From Nipponacmea schrenckii (Eukaryota; Mollusca; Gastropoda; Lottiidae), in contig CM060199.1 in NCBI GenBank assembly GCA_030562195.1, forward strand, positions 27,238,338 through 27,302,337: a DNA stretch of 64,000 nucleotides, given 5' to 3'. The notes beneath the pieces are model-generated. The model saw nothing but the letters and a program-made list of their open reading frames with translations, was not told where the DNA came from and ran no database searches. Positions 1 to 10,305 of the stretch are shown in pieces. Position numbers and translations under genes: made by a program. How positions within the stretch are numbered: position 1 is the first letter of the stretch; each line of letters begins with the position of its first letter.

Positions 1-9
1 AGGCAAGAA

Positions 10-1883
10 TTGGATTTAAATATTGAGAAGTCGGTGTTTTGGACGGATAGTACATCAGTCTTAAAATACATCAATAATGAAACAAAAAGATTTCACACAT
101 TTGTAGCCAACAGGATAGAAACTATTAGAGATGGTTCAGACCCTAGTAATTGGTGTTATGTTGACTCGAAGTCAAATCCTAGTGATGATGCATCCCGTGG
201 ACTTACCTCAGATGATTTTATCAAGAACCAGCGATGGATACTGGGGCCGGGTTTCTTATACTTACCTGAAGATCAGTGGCCCAAACAACCAAACACCATT
301 ACAGATAAATTTGATCCTGAAATGAAAATTGAGACGAAAAACAGTATGGTAATTAATAACGGATTAAGCTTCATCGATGAATTAGTTAACAGATTTTCCT
401 CGTTCTTCTGTTTAACAAGATGTGTAGCATACATATTAAGATATAAGAAGAATCTTCGCAATGCCAAGACCTTAAAGAATAAGAAAATGAAATCAAGTGT
501 CGAATCAATCTCTCTACAAGAACTGAAAGACGCTGAAAGGGAAATAATAAGAAAGACACCGCAAGCATGGTTTCCAACAGAATATGATGCATTAAAAGAA
601 AATACAGATGATGGTATTAAGAAGTCAAGCAGCATTATCAAACTTGATCCAGTGCTAATGGAAGACAAGCTGATCAGAGTAGGAGGAAGATTAAGGCAAT
701 CAAAATATTCACCTGATTTTAAACATCCAATTATCTTGCCTAAAAAACATCACCTTAGTGACCTCATCATCAGTCATTATCATCATTTATCTGGTCACTC
801 GGGAAGAGAATATGTATTATCTTTGACCAGAAGAAGATACTGGATAATTAACGGCAATTCTGCTGTAAGAAGATTGATATCTAAATGTATCAGTTGTAAG
901 AAGAGACAAGCTCCACCAGAACAACAAAAATTAGCTGATTTACCAAAGAATCGTGTAACTGGAGAGAAACCAACCTTTACATTTGTCGGTGTTGATTTTT
1001 TTGGTCCGTTCATGGTGAAACGAGGAAGAACACAGTATAAAAGATATGGTTGTATTTTTACTTGTCTGACAGTTAGAGCACTACATATAGAAATCACACA
1101 CAGTATGGACACTGATTCATTCATTAATGCATTACGCAGGTTCATTGCCAGAAGAGGTACGCCAGAAGAAATACGCTCTGATAATGGCAGTAATTTTGTT
1201 GGTGGTTGCAAAGAACTGAAGTCTGCTATTGCTGAATGGAATAAACATTTGATACATAACTATCTTTTGCAACGAGAAATTAAATGGATTTTCAATACCC
1301 CAGCTGCTTCGCACCATGGAGAAGTATGGGAAAGATGTATTCGAAACGTTTTAAATTCCATAACAACAGAACAGATACTCAATGACGAAGGCATATTAAC
1401 TTTAATGTGTGAGGTGGAGAGTATAATTAATGGTAGACCCATAACTTCAGTATCTGATGACGTTAATGATTTAGAAGCTCTCACCCCTAACCACATACTA
1501 TTCATGAAATCAACTCAACTACCACCTGGTTTATTCAATGAGAAAGACAATTATGTTCGTAAGAGATGGAGACAAATACAATATTTGGCAGATATATTTT
1601 GGACGAGATGGAAAGGATATTTTGGACAAGATGGAAAGGAGAGTATCTCCCCTTGCTTCAACAAAGACAGAAATGGTTCAAGAGCAAAGTTAATTTGAAG
1701 ATGGGAGATGTTATTTTATTGGTGGATGAGACAACACCAAGGCATACATGGCCACTGGCAAGAGTCATAGACGTTAAGCCTGGTGAAGATGGAGTAGTTC
1801 GAACTGTCCGGGTCAAAACCAAAACATCAACCTACGATAGACCTATAACAAAATGTATATTTTCCTCAGAGTCCTCAGATTAG
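10..1883 (+). pseudogene. pol: BEL/Pao pol polyprotein C-terminal half (RNase H, integrase), frameshifted
   Basis: Seen in order: the end of an RNase H domain (FWTDSTSVLKYI, then NPSDDASRG, residues ~10-65), an integrase H2C2 zinc finger (HHLSGHSG ... CISCKKRQ, residues ~255-300), and the integrase catalytic core with D in VGVDFFGPF, D in IRSDNGSNFVGG and E in GEVWERCIRN. After the core the frame shifts, and the BEL-type C-terminal domain (DUF5641-like, with GDVILLVDE, W and LARVIDV) continues in another frame to the stop at 1881-1883. The integrase would insert the cDNA copy into the genome. The 5' end lies outside the window. The shift is explained by a 23-bp tandem duplication at 1594-1639. 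The rest of the frame is clean, so inactivation may be fairly recent. Confidence 0.88.
1594..1639 (+). repeat. 23-bp tandem duplication that breaks the BEL pol frame
   Basis: Bases 1594-1616 and 1617-1639 are two adjacent copies of the same 23-mer, differing at one position (ACGAG against ACAAG). 23 is not a multiple of three, so the duplication shifts the pol frame. This matches the point where the C-terminal domain changes frame. Confidence 0.9.
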
Positions 1884-2996
1884 TATTGAGAAGAGACTTT
1901 AATGTGTAGAGTCTTTTTATGTACAGAGACTGTTATTATGATGTATATAGACTTTTCATGTGCAGAGACTGTTATTATGATATGTGCAGAGACTTGTAAC
2001 CAGAAGAATTTAAAGTTTCAAATACTGAATACATGATACGTCATTTTGAGACTGTAATACCAGAATTGGAAGAAATATCGGAAACAGAGAATTTATGTTT
2101 TGTTTCTAGTTTCATATTATCATAATATCATTATTATGTATTTGTTTAAATGTTTCACTTAATGCTTCACATTTAAAGGGACCGGGAATATAGATTCGAG
2201 AAACTTGAAGCATAGTTGAAGGGAGATAACAAGCTTTTTGTAGTCTTTGTTTTCTAGTCAATTAAGCAATATTAGGACTGGATGATCCTGTCTTCTAAAA
2301 GCACGTTTGTTCACGCCGCCATCTTTTTCGGTCAAGACATATTACAAGATTAAGATTAAGACCGGGAAAGGTCAACGTGTTTGTATGTATTTAACTATAA
2401 TTCAATTAGAATTTGCTTGCATAAGACATAAGTAAGACCCCGTGTACATCTCGAGCCTAAGCCCTTACTTAATATAAGCTGATCCCTGCAAAATGAAACT
2501 AAGACGTAAGTGGGTTGGAATATTTTATTTATTTCAATAAACAATATAAACATAAACATACATAATGTACAACAATGATTATTCTGTTAATAATGTCAAA
2601 TGTTTCTTTGTAGAAACGGGTTAGATAGAATAAACTTCATCCTACATCTACCTTGTTAATTCAACGATCAAGTCCCAGACGATTTCGCTAGAGGCCAAAG
2701 GCAAAACAGTCCAATTGGTTTTTCGGCGATTACAACACCTAGAGTAAACAGAAACTTAACTGTACATTAACACGGCCGGCTTCAAAATGAGTTGGCAAGT
2801 AACAGGTGTGAACTATTACGACGCAGTTAATAAAGTTCGAGAATATTTAAGAATGTTAAAGAGAATATTGATTAAACAATTTTAATAGTTTAGCAGACGA
2901 ATTTAGTTAATAATATATCATGACGTTTAAAGTGAATGTTTATTTAAGACATTTTTGGTGATGTATTTTATTTAAAGGGAGGGCGGGTGGGCAAAT
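1884..2996. other. BEL 3' non-coding region with probable 3' LTR
   Basis: No gene is seen. Directly after pol are short degenerate repeats (cagagactgttattatgat at 1924 and again 39 bp later, then a third partial copy). A purine-rich stretch lies near 2174-2186, followed by GGGAGATAAC near 2221 and AATAAA near 2535. From about 2760 to 2996 the DNA is AT-rich with no recognisable feature. LTR limits are not proven. Confidence 0.4.
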
Positions 2997-3088
2997 AGTA
3001 GTATATGAGCTTACAGATATCCGGTAGCTCGGAGCGGAGCGAAGCGGGGGGGGGGGGGTGCCGGATATCTGTAAGCTCATATACTACT
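2997..3088. repeat. 28-bp perfect inverted repeat with a G-rich loop
   Basis: Bases 2997-3024 and 3061-3088 are perfect reverse complements (28 bp, containing gcttacagatatccgg). The 36-base loop contains a run of about 15 guanines. The right arm directly abuts the first base of recognisable polymerase-element sequence, so this marks a rearrangement or insertion boundary. It could form a cruciform or hairpin, and the G-run could form a G-quadruplex. Confidence 0.93.
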
Positions 3089-4468
3089 TGTATTTGATCA
3101 AACATATGCCTAAACATATCGCATCTCTTTTAGCATAAGGTTCCCATTCTTCTCTTCGGGACTCCCAATTTGATTCGTTTATAGACGCAATATCTAAATC
3201 AATCTTTCTTCAATTCATTGGTAATTCTGATGATTTTCCCCAATCTTTTAAACTTTTTGCTACATGTTGATATGAGCAGGTGAAATTCAATTTTTGAAGA
3301 TAATTGTTATTGTTATTAAACTATACCACTATTCATTATTCCATTTTTTCTGTAAAGACTTTTCTGTAAATATATTAGATATTGTTAAACGATGTCTTGT
3401 GGTTTTGAGAGGACAGTGAGTTAATTTTGACATATTTTTAATAATAATCCAATTATCAAAACCACTACCGTTATGAGAAACTAACGTTTATTGTTTTTGA
3501 TCAAGATCTTTTGTTTTTAGATCTGGAAAAAAGACAATTTATTCGTTCTTATATTTTTCGCAGCTTTTCCAAATTTACTAAATAACACGCATATGGTATT
3601 ATTTTACCAGTTTCTTTTTCTGTATACGTCTCGGAATCCCAAGCATGAAGAGTTTCAGGTTTGGAGTTTTGTGACATTGACGCTGGATTAAATTCGGAAA
3701 CAAGTTCAATGTCTTCGTTAACACAGGTTTTCCATACTTGTTGATAGTTATTTTTTATTTCTTTTATTCCTAAACTTTTGTTATCTCTATTTATCAAACA
3801 GAAATGATTATTGTGTAAATACAAAACCCATTCTGATGGAGTGTTTATTTTTCTAGGATAAAAAGTTCTATCTTTAGTATTATAAATTTGGAACGAAGTT
3901 TTATTTTTTTCATTGAATTCTCCGATTCGAGCTTGAGTCATTATTCCCTTTCTGTTATGTTTTGAATAGGAATAAATAAAATCATTAAATTCTTTTGTTA
4001 AATTTCGTTTCAAAACATAATGAACACATTTAATAAAACACGCTACGTCAGTTGGAATATAACAATATCTTCCAACGTATTCGTTGATTGTAAATAGCAA
4101 TTGAGTTCCTTTTCCTATATTTGATCTTTTGATTGGTTTGAAATCTTTACGATATATTATATGACCAGTAAAATACCAATCTGAACCATCTGATTTTTCA
4201 CTCATATTATTTACAACTCTAGTAATCATTTGAACATTAAAGAAAGATAAATTCATATTTTGTTTGAATTCAACATCTTTAAAAAATTTTCCATCGATTC
4301 TGAACTATCTGATTTTTCACTCATATTATTTACAACTCTAGTAATCATTTGAACATTAAAGAAAGATAAATTCATATTTTGTTTGAATTCAACATCTTCA
4401 AAAAATTTTCCATCGATTTCAGTTTGTCCATTAAAAGTATTAAACTCTTCAATTATATCAGAAACCAC
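3089..4468 (-). pseudogene. polB: Type B DNA polymerase, N-terminal fragment (truncated copy)
   Basis: Minus-strand copy of the N-terminal third of a protein-primed family B DNA polymerase. Visible are the region with YIPTDVACFIKCVHYVL, the exonuclease I motif (AWDSETYTEKE) near 3610-3650, and further on (3120-3170) the exonuclease III region, whose YAKRD-type motif is in one frame here. The polymerase palm is absent: the copy ends at 3089 against the hairpin. The N-terminal part is broken by a 119-bp tandem duplication (4182-4419), and the frame is lost again below 3549. Confidence 0.82.
4182..4419. repeat. 119-bp tandem duplication inside the left polymerase copy
   Basis: Bases 4182-4300 and 4301-4419 are nearly identical, with the second starting tgaactatctgat against tgaaccatctgat. 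The right copy (7460-7600) has one such segment, so the duplication arose after the two copies separated. 119 is not divisible by three, so the frame is lost. Confidence 0.9.
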
Positions 4469-4540
4469 ATTTTCAAATAATTCATTGTCAATTTTTTTCT
4501 TCGGTTTTACAGCATTAGGTTCTTTTTTTTTTAAATTAAT

Positions 4541-4984
4541 CTAGTCATGTTTCTTTTTCAATTTTTTATGTTCTATTTTTAAGGATTCAATTTTTGTTAA
4601 CGATTCCTCGAATATTTCATTGAATTCTTCGAGTTCTTCTATGGTAATTTTTTTTATCAGATTTGCTTTTTTCGAAAAAAATGAATAATTTATGTAAATA
4701 TGTTCTTATTAAATTTGATATGGTTTTGTAATATAATCTCTTTTTAGAGATAAACCCAATAGTAATTAATCCACATGAAGATGTTTGAATAGCTGTAAGA
4801 GCTCCTAAGATAGTTGGAATAAATATTGGAAGAGAAATACTTGCTATTACAGTAGTTGCTGTTGCTATAAGACAAGCTGATATAACACTTATAGTTTTAA
4901 AAGCAGTGTCTATCCTACTCCAACATTTTGTTAACTTTTGTAATGATTGAATTCTCCTTCTAACTCTTTTTGTTTACGCGTCAT
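4541..4984 (-). pseudogene. Small membrane protein with C-terminal coiled coil, element gene (left copy)
   Basis: From a likely start MTRKQKELEGEFN the gene would encode about 145 residues: a basic N-terminus, a long hydrophobic stretch (SVISACLIATATTVIASISL, then IFIPTILGALTAI) that would span a membrane once or twice, and a charged coiled-coil tail (EELEEFNEIFEE ... KKLKKKHD) ending at 4541. One base is missing in an A-run near 4950, and the tail is in another frame. The gene lies directly upstream of the polymerase in both copies, which suggests a conserved element gene. Its function is unknown to me. A role in the particle or its membrane is only inference. Confidence 0.55.
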
Positions 4985-5036
4985 AACATCTTTTAAATTC
5001 TGTCTGTTTTACTCTTCGGTATTCATTTTTTAAGAA

Positions 5037-5615
5037 TTAAATTAATTCTATGTGTGATAAACCAATGTTTTTCGTAGACCAAAATATTTGATTGTTTTTA
5101 TTTCTATAACCAAGATATTCTATAATAATTGATATCTCTAATTGAGGTATATAATTAACATTTTTAGGTCTTGACCGTGGTGTCAATTCTGTTATTCTTT
5201 CTATTTTAAAACGTATAAAGTAATCTTTATTTTCGTTATTTTCTTTTATAAATACGGGAGCTGTTACAAATGTTTTATTTACTTGAGATTTATGAATATC
5301 AATTGAAGTAAACATATTATCAAAATCAAAATAAAATCTTATATGTTCAAATTCTTTCCATTTCAAAAATGTATATATTTTTCTTCCATCGTTATGTAAT
5401 TTCTTATCATTTATTTTTTCATTTGTCATTAATATCAAATCCAAGAAATATAAATGGTATTCAGTAATGAGAAGTAGAATTTCTTCTCTATTAAGTATAC
5501 CAAAGCTAGTAATATCAAAAGTTATTTCATATTTCAATCCATCGACAAAATCTGTATCAAGTTCGATTTCGATAGGTTTACTATTTTTACTACCTAAGTA
5601 AAACCTAGTAATCAT
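5037..5615 (-). CDS. Conserved hypothetical protein of the polymerase element (192 aa)
   Basis: Open frame from MITRFYLGSKN to SHIELI, 192 residues, with no signal peptide or membrane segment. Beta-rich composition, with runs such as KYEITFDITSFGILNREE and a FDFDNMFTSIDIHKSQ block. The start overlaps the end of the preceding gene: ATGATTACTAG contains this ATG and the TAG of the frame ending at 5605, which is an operon-like or viral compaction. Downstream on the same strand come the membrane protein and polymerase. I believe similar proteins accompany such polymerases in other invertebrates, but I cannot name the family. A structural role is inference. No internal lesion is seen. Confidence 0.6.
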   Translation of the reverse strand: MITRFYLGSKNSKPIEIELDTDFVDGLKYEITFDITSFGILNREEILLLITEYHLYFLDLILMTNEKINDKKLHNDGRKIYTFLKWKEFEHIRFYFDFDNMFTSIDIHKSQVNKTFVTAPVFIKENNENKDYFIRFKIERITELTPRSRPKNVNYIPQLEISIIIEYLGYRNKNNQIFWSTKNIGLSHIELI

Positions 5616-6330
5616 TTCTGTTTTTCCTCCCTTTGTTATTTTTAATTACTGATTTTATTTTCAATTTAAAAGGAAATAATATAGTAATAACCGTATCAAA
5701 ATTATCTGTCGAATTCAACTCAAATCTTGCAACGTTACTTTTCTCAAAAACAGATTTAAATCGAGATAGCTCAATTAATTTTCCTTCATATTTTGCAACA
5801 AATCCATACCTTTCTAAAATACCATCACTAAAGGGTAAACTAAAACAATAAGGATTTTCTATCGGTAGTAATCTGTTATTCATTTTTTGAATCTTTTTTT
5901 CACTTGACTCAATTTTTTTTATCTAATTCAGATATTGTTGATTTTAATCTCTCTAACTCCGCTTTGTCTACTACATTAGCTAATTGCTGTTCGATATAGG
6001 TTTTAATTTCTGTTAGTTCATTGTTATCATTTAGTTTAGTTTCTAGATCAGATAATTCTTGTTTTAATTTTTCTTCGCTTATACCTGGTTTGATATTATC
6101 TATTAGTTGTTTTATATTTGATTTTTGTTTGGTAATTTTATCATCTTATTGGGTTATTAATAATTTTAAATTTTGTAATTGAGTTTTATCGGCTACACTA
6201 ACTAATTGTTGTTGAATATAGGTTTTAATTTCTGTTAGCTCGTTGTTATTATTAGTTTCGAGTTTAGACAATTCTTGTTTCAGCCTTTCTTCACTTATAC
6301 CTGGTTTAATTTTATCTTTAGAAGATGTTG
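5605..6330 (-). pseudogene. Coiled-coil stalk plus globular C-terminal domain, fibre-like element protein
   Basis: Minus-strand reading from about 6330: two tandem ~60-residue repeats, each with GISEE(K/R)LKQELS, then ELTEIKTYI(Q/E)QQL, with strong coiled-coil character. An in-frame TAA separates the repeats near 6145. The stalk runs through KIESSEKKIQKM into MNNRLLPIENPYCF. It then continues as a globular domain (SDGILERYGFVAKYEGKL, FELNSTDNFDTVITI) to the stop at 5605. An A-run near 5920 carries one extra base, so the last 92 codons look like a separate frame (start 5883) although they were probably one protein. The architecture resembles viral fibre or attachment proteins, by inference only. 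The 5' end is cut off at the HECT-like piece. Confidence 0.5.
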
Positions 6331-6634
6331 ATTTTACTGGAAAATTTCATAGGAGGAAGGGATTGATTCTTGTGGCCTCACCAGAGAATTTTGTTCTGTT
6401 TTATTCAAAAAATCACCTGTTTTTGAAAATGGTAGTTTCTCAGTTAACTCAGATCTTTTACAAAAGAAGATTTATGTAACAATTGGAAAGGCTGCTGCAT
6501 TTTCTATCCTTACTCGTAACCAAGGACCTCAGTGTTTGCATCCCCACATAACCGATTTCATTTTAAATGATAAAGAACCAAGTGTGGATGCCATTCCAGA
6601 TGATTGTTTTCCTTATGATATGCTTTAAATATTC
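6322..6634 (+). pseudogene. HECT-type ubiquitin ligase, N-lobe exon remnant
   Basis: A plus-strand reading gives VDFTGK and then, after an apparent frame change, EEGIDSCGLTREFCSVLF, and later KIYVTIGKAAAFSIL, GPQCLHPHITDFIL and DDCFPYDML. This is the pattern of the HECT N-lobe (GGxxREFF, then GKxxAxSI and GPxCxxP). A TAA follows ML at 6627-6629. The frame continues as IFKE up to a GTAAAG donor-like site, so the TAA could be a CAA mutation. The matching C-lobe exon lies at 11283-11565, so the intervening polymerase element occupies the interior of what was one gene. Whether the gene still works elsewhere cannot be seen. Confidence 0.6.
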
Positions 6635-6855
6635 AAAGAGGTAAAGGAATAATTTATGCTGGATCTAGAACATCATATTATATCATATCCAATTTGACAG
6701 AAAAATTAAATTGGAAAGGCTGAGAGATTCATAAAAAAAACTATATGTTTTTTGTCTTAAGTAGTTTTTTTCTGTAATGATGACTTGTTAATTCTCATAG
6801 ATATCAGCTTTTAACAAAAAAAAGATGTGCAGTTACATAATCATGATAGTAAGGT
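6635..6855. other. Spacer between HECT remnant and right arm
   Basis: AT-rich, no gene seen. It separates the HECT exon from the right inverted-repeat arm. If the HECT gene was spliced, this is intron sequence. Confidence 0.4.
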
Positions 6856-8737
6856 TTATCACAAATAGAGTTATTTAATTCTTAAAAAATGACTATTGAA
6901 GAGTAAAACAGACAGAATTTAAAAGATGTTATGACGCGTAAACAAAAAGAGTTATAAGGAGAATTCAATCATTTCAAAAAGTTAACAAAATGTTGGAGTA
7001 GGATATAAGTGTTATATCAGTTTGTCTTATAGCAACAGCAACTACTGTAACAACAAGTATTTCTCTTCCAATATTTATTCCAACTATCTTAGGAGCTCTT
7101 ACAGCTATTCAAAAATCTTCATGTGGTTAAATTACTATTGGGTTTACCTCTAAAAAGAGATTATATTACAAAACCATATCAAATTTAATAAGAACATATT
7201 TAGATAATTTTTTTTAAAAGAAGCAAATCTGATAAAATAATTACCATAGAAGAACTCGAAGAATTTAATGAAATATTCGAGGAATTGTTAACAAAAATTG
7301 AATCCTTAAAAATAGAACATAAAAAATTGAAAAAGAAACATGACTAAATTAATTTAAAAAAAGAACCTAATGCTGTAAAACCGAAGAAAAAAATTGACAA
7401 TGAATTATTTGATAATGTGGTTTCTGATATAATTGAAGAGTTTAATACTTTTAATGGACAAATTGAAATCGATGGAAAATTTTTTGAATATGTTGAATTC
7501 AAACAAAATATGAATTTATCTTTCTTTAATGTCCAAATGATTACTAGAGTTGTAAATAATATAAGTGAAAAATCAGATAGTTCAGATTGGTATTTTACTG
7601 GTCAGATGATTTCAAACCAATCAAAAGATCAAATTAGGAAAAGGAACTCAATTGCTATTTACAATCAACGAATACGTTGGAGGATATTGTTATATTCCAA
7701 CTGACGTAGCGTGTTTTGTTAAATGTGTTCATTATGTTTTGAAACGAAATTTAACAAAAGAATTTAATGATTTTATTTATTCCTATTCAAAACATAACAG
7801 AAAGGGAATAATGACTCAAGCTCGAATCGGAGAATTCAATGAACAAAATAAAACTTCGTTCCAAATTTATAATACTAAAGATAGAACCTTATATCCTAGA
7901 AAAATAAACACTCCATCAGAATGGGTTTTGTATTTACACAATAATCATTTCTGTTTGATAAATAGAGATAACAAAAGTTTAGGAATAAAAGAAATAAAAG
8001 ATAACTATCAACATGTATGGAAAACCTGTGTAAACGAAGACATTGAACTTCCAATCCAGCGTCAATGTCACAAAACACCGAACCTGAAACTCTTTATGCT
8101 TGGGATTCCGAGACGTATACAGAAAAAGAAACTGATAAAACAGTACCATATGCGTTTTCTTCAGTAAATTTGGAAAAGTTGAGAAAAATATAAGAACGAA
8201 TAAATTGTCGTTTTCCAGATCTAAAACCCACAGATAGTATTCCTGAAGAATTTTATGAAAAAATAATGAATATAGTTCATATATTTGTAGGCACAGATTG
8301 TATAGATCAAATTTTAAAATATTTAGGAAATGTTGATCAAAAACAATAAACGTTAGTTTCTCAAAACGGTAGTGGTTTGATAATTGGATTATTATTAAAA
8401 AATATGTCAAAATTAACTCACTGTCCTCTCAAAACCACAAGACTTCGTTTACCAATATCCAATAGATTTACAGAAAAGTCTTTACGGAAAAAATGGCATA
8501 ATGAAAAGAAGTTTAACAACAATAACAATTATCTTCAAAAATTAAATTTTACCTGCTCATATCAACATGTAGCAAGAAGTTTAAAAGATTGGGGAAAAAC
8601 ATCAGAATTACCAATAAATTTAAGAAAGATTGATTTAGATATTGCGTCTATAAACGAATCAAATTGGGAGTCCCGAAGAGAAGAATGGGAAACCTTATGC
8701 TAAAAGAGATACGATATGTTTAGTCATATGTTTGATC
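6856..8737 (+). repeat. Right arm of ~1.9-kb inverted repeat (polymerase element)
   Basis: Plus-strand counterpart of 3089-5062. Here the sequence continues past 8737 into the rest of the DNA polymerase, whereas the left arm stops. The arms have different private lesions, so they have been diverging for some time. Examples are a 119-bp tandem duplication only on the left, and a one-base insertion near 8690 and a small deletion near 8047 only on the right. Confidence 0.88.
6931..7347 (+). pseudogene. Small membrane protein with C-terminal coiled coil, element gene (right copy)
   Basis: Plus-strand homologue of 4541-4984: MTRKQKEL, the same hydrophobic block and the same coiled-coil tail ending at the stop 7345-7347. 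It has its own lesions: a TAA after MTRKQKEL (6955), a deletion of the TAFKT-equivalent bases near 7003, and frame changes in the tail. It stands just before the polymerase start, as on the other arm. Broken, not expressed as such. Confidence 0.55.
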
Positions 8738-10305
8738 AAATACAATCAAGTTATGACATGATAAATCAAAGTGTAATAAATAATTTAACAGCCCCCGCCT
8801 TATCTCTTAAAGGTTGGTATCGGGGAGAAAAAGTAAAATCTCACGTCGATCCGTTCATCAGACATTTTGTCAGACGCTCTGTAAAAGGAGGTAGAGTTTC
8901 TGCAAACATAATAAAATTCAAGTCGGATAAATTAGATGAAATTTGTAAAGTACTACAACATCATGTAAATACAACTGATTCTGATATCATCGAGTTATTA
9001 TATATTAAAGATTTTAACGAAGAGTTGAAGAAAATCTCTTGTTCTAAATTAATGGCATTTGACGCTAACGGTCTTTATGCCTCTGCTATGTGTGATGGTG
9101 AATACCCAAAAGCTGAATCAGCAAGAGCTTTAAAAGATTATGAAAAGGAAGAATTTGTAAAGCTTTTCAATAATCAACAATTTAGACCAAGGTGTGCTAT
9201 TTTATCTGTTTGGTTTGATCATCCAATACCAGCCAAAGACAAAATAACTTACACTGTTATAGAGGATGATAAACCTAAAACAAAATCTGGTGATAAGATA
9301 AGATCTAGAAATGGTTTTTGTAATGACGTTCTCACTTCTGTTGACATACAGGAAATTGTTCGAGCTGGTGGAACGGTTATCAAAATATTAGATGGGATAC
9401 TCTATGAAGAAAATTTCAAAAGACCTCCTTTTAAAGACTATGTTTTAACTTTGAAGGAAGAAAGAAACAAATATAAACGACAGGGAAATTTAGTTGGCAG
9501 TGATTGTATGAAATTACTGGGCAATTCTTTATACGGAAAAACTGTTCAGAAAGATATAAATACAGAATTTCATTTATGGTCTGAAGAAACTCTTAAAACA
9601 AAATTTGATTATAATATAAAAATTTATGAAAAGGTAAGTTAACAACAATATATAGTGAAAAAAGAAAAGGAACAATCTGAAATTATCAAACCAACAAAAA
9701 CAACAAGATTAACTCTGAGTCATTTAGGTTCATTCATCTGAGCACATAACAAACGAATAATGAATAATTTTATTCGTGTTATTGATGGTTTTGGAAAACC
9801 AGAAATATATCATACTGATACCAATAGCTTATACATATCAGATAGGATTTGGGATCAATTGGAACAAGCTGGATTAACTTCTGAAACGGAATATGGAAAA
9901 GGAAAGAATGATTATGGAGATGGTGGTATAATATTAGGCTCCAAAAGTAAAATACAATATCATTCTAACTTCTAATGGAGAATTAGTGGAAAAGAAAACT
10001 TTTAAAGGATATACAAAATCAAAGTTGAGTGTGGAAGATTATTTTAAATTAGCCAATGGAAAAGATATTGAAAATGAATTCGATAAATCTTGGAAAAAAA
10101 GTTTTACAGACGGTGTGGTCATTCCGAAAGATAAACAAAAGAAAGTATTCAAAAATAACTTTAAATAGATTAAAAGAAAACAACCAAACAGAAATGGAAT
10201 TATGTATCCCTATAATAATAAGGATGAAGTAAATATGGTTGAAAATTACGAATTCGATGATTACGATTACATAATTTTGGATGAAGATGAGGAAACATGT
10301 AATTG
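7375..10305 (+). pseudogene. polB: Protein-primed type B DNA polymerase (nearly full length, broken)
   Basis: Family B polymerase of the protein-primed class (DNA_pol_B_2), which would copy the element DNA from a terminal-protein primer. Visible in order: N-terminal domain (from MVSDIIEEFN, 7417), exonuclease II region (near 8365-8410), exonuclease III region (near 8690), palm motif A (FDANGLYASAM, ~9060), motif B (KLLGNSLYGKTVQ, ~9510) and motif C (YHTDTNSLYI, ~9812). All catalytic aspartates of A and C are present. Lesions: frame changes near 7640, 8047, 8690 and 9955, and in-frame stops at 9640, 9739 and 10166. After the 10166 stop the same frame runs on to an acidic C-terminus ending at 10303-10305. 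The acidic tail overlaps the convergent gene at 10267-10866 by about 39 bp. Confidence 0.88.

Larger units (their letters stand above)
1..2750 (+). mobile_element. BEL/Pao LTR retrotransposon, 3' part
   Basis: The window opens inside the pol gene of a BEL/Pao-type LTR retrotransposon: RNase H, integrase and the BEL-specific C-terminal domain follow in family order, then non-coding DNA that probably holds the 3' LTR. gag, protease and reverse transcriptase would lie upstream of base 1. The outer end is not sharply defined. A purine-rich stretch near 2174-2186, an AATAAA signal near 2535 and a TACAACA near 2745 would fit polypurine tract, LTR polyadenylation signal and LTR end, but no 5' LTR is available for comparison. 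Confidence 0.75.
3089..5062 (-). repeat. Left arm of ~1.9-kb inverted repeat (polymerase element)
   Basis: Read on the minus strand, this segment matches 6856-8737 on the plus strand, at about 90 percent by eye. The homology begins at the hairpin boundary near 3089 and fades near 5062. It covers the polymerase N-terminal third and the small membrane-protein gene before it. The left arm is collinear with the genes at 5037-6330, so it belongs to a second, truncated element copy on the minus strand. Confidence 0.88.
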
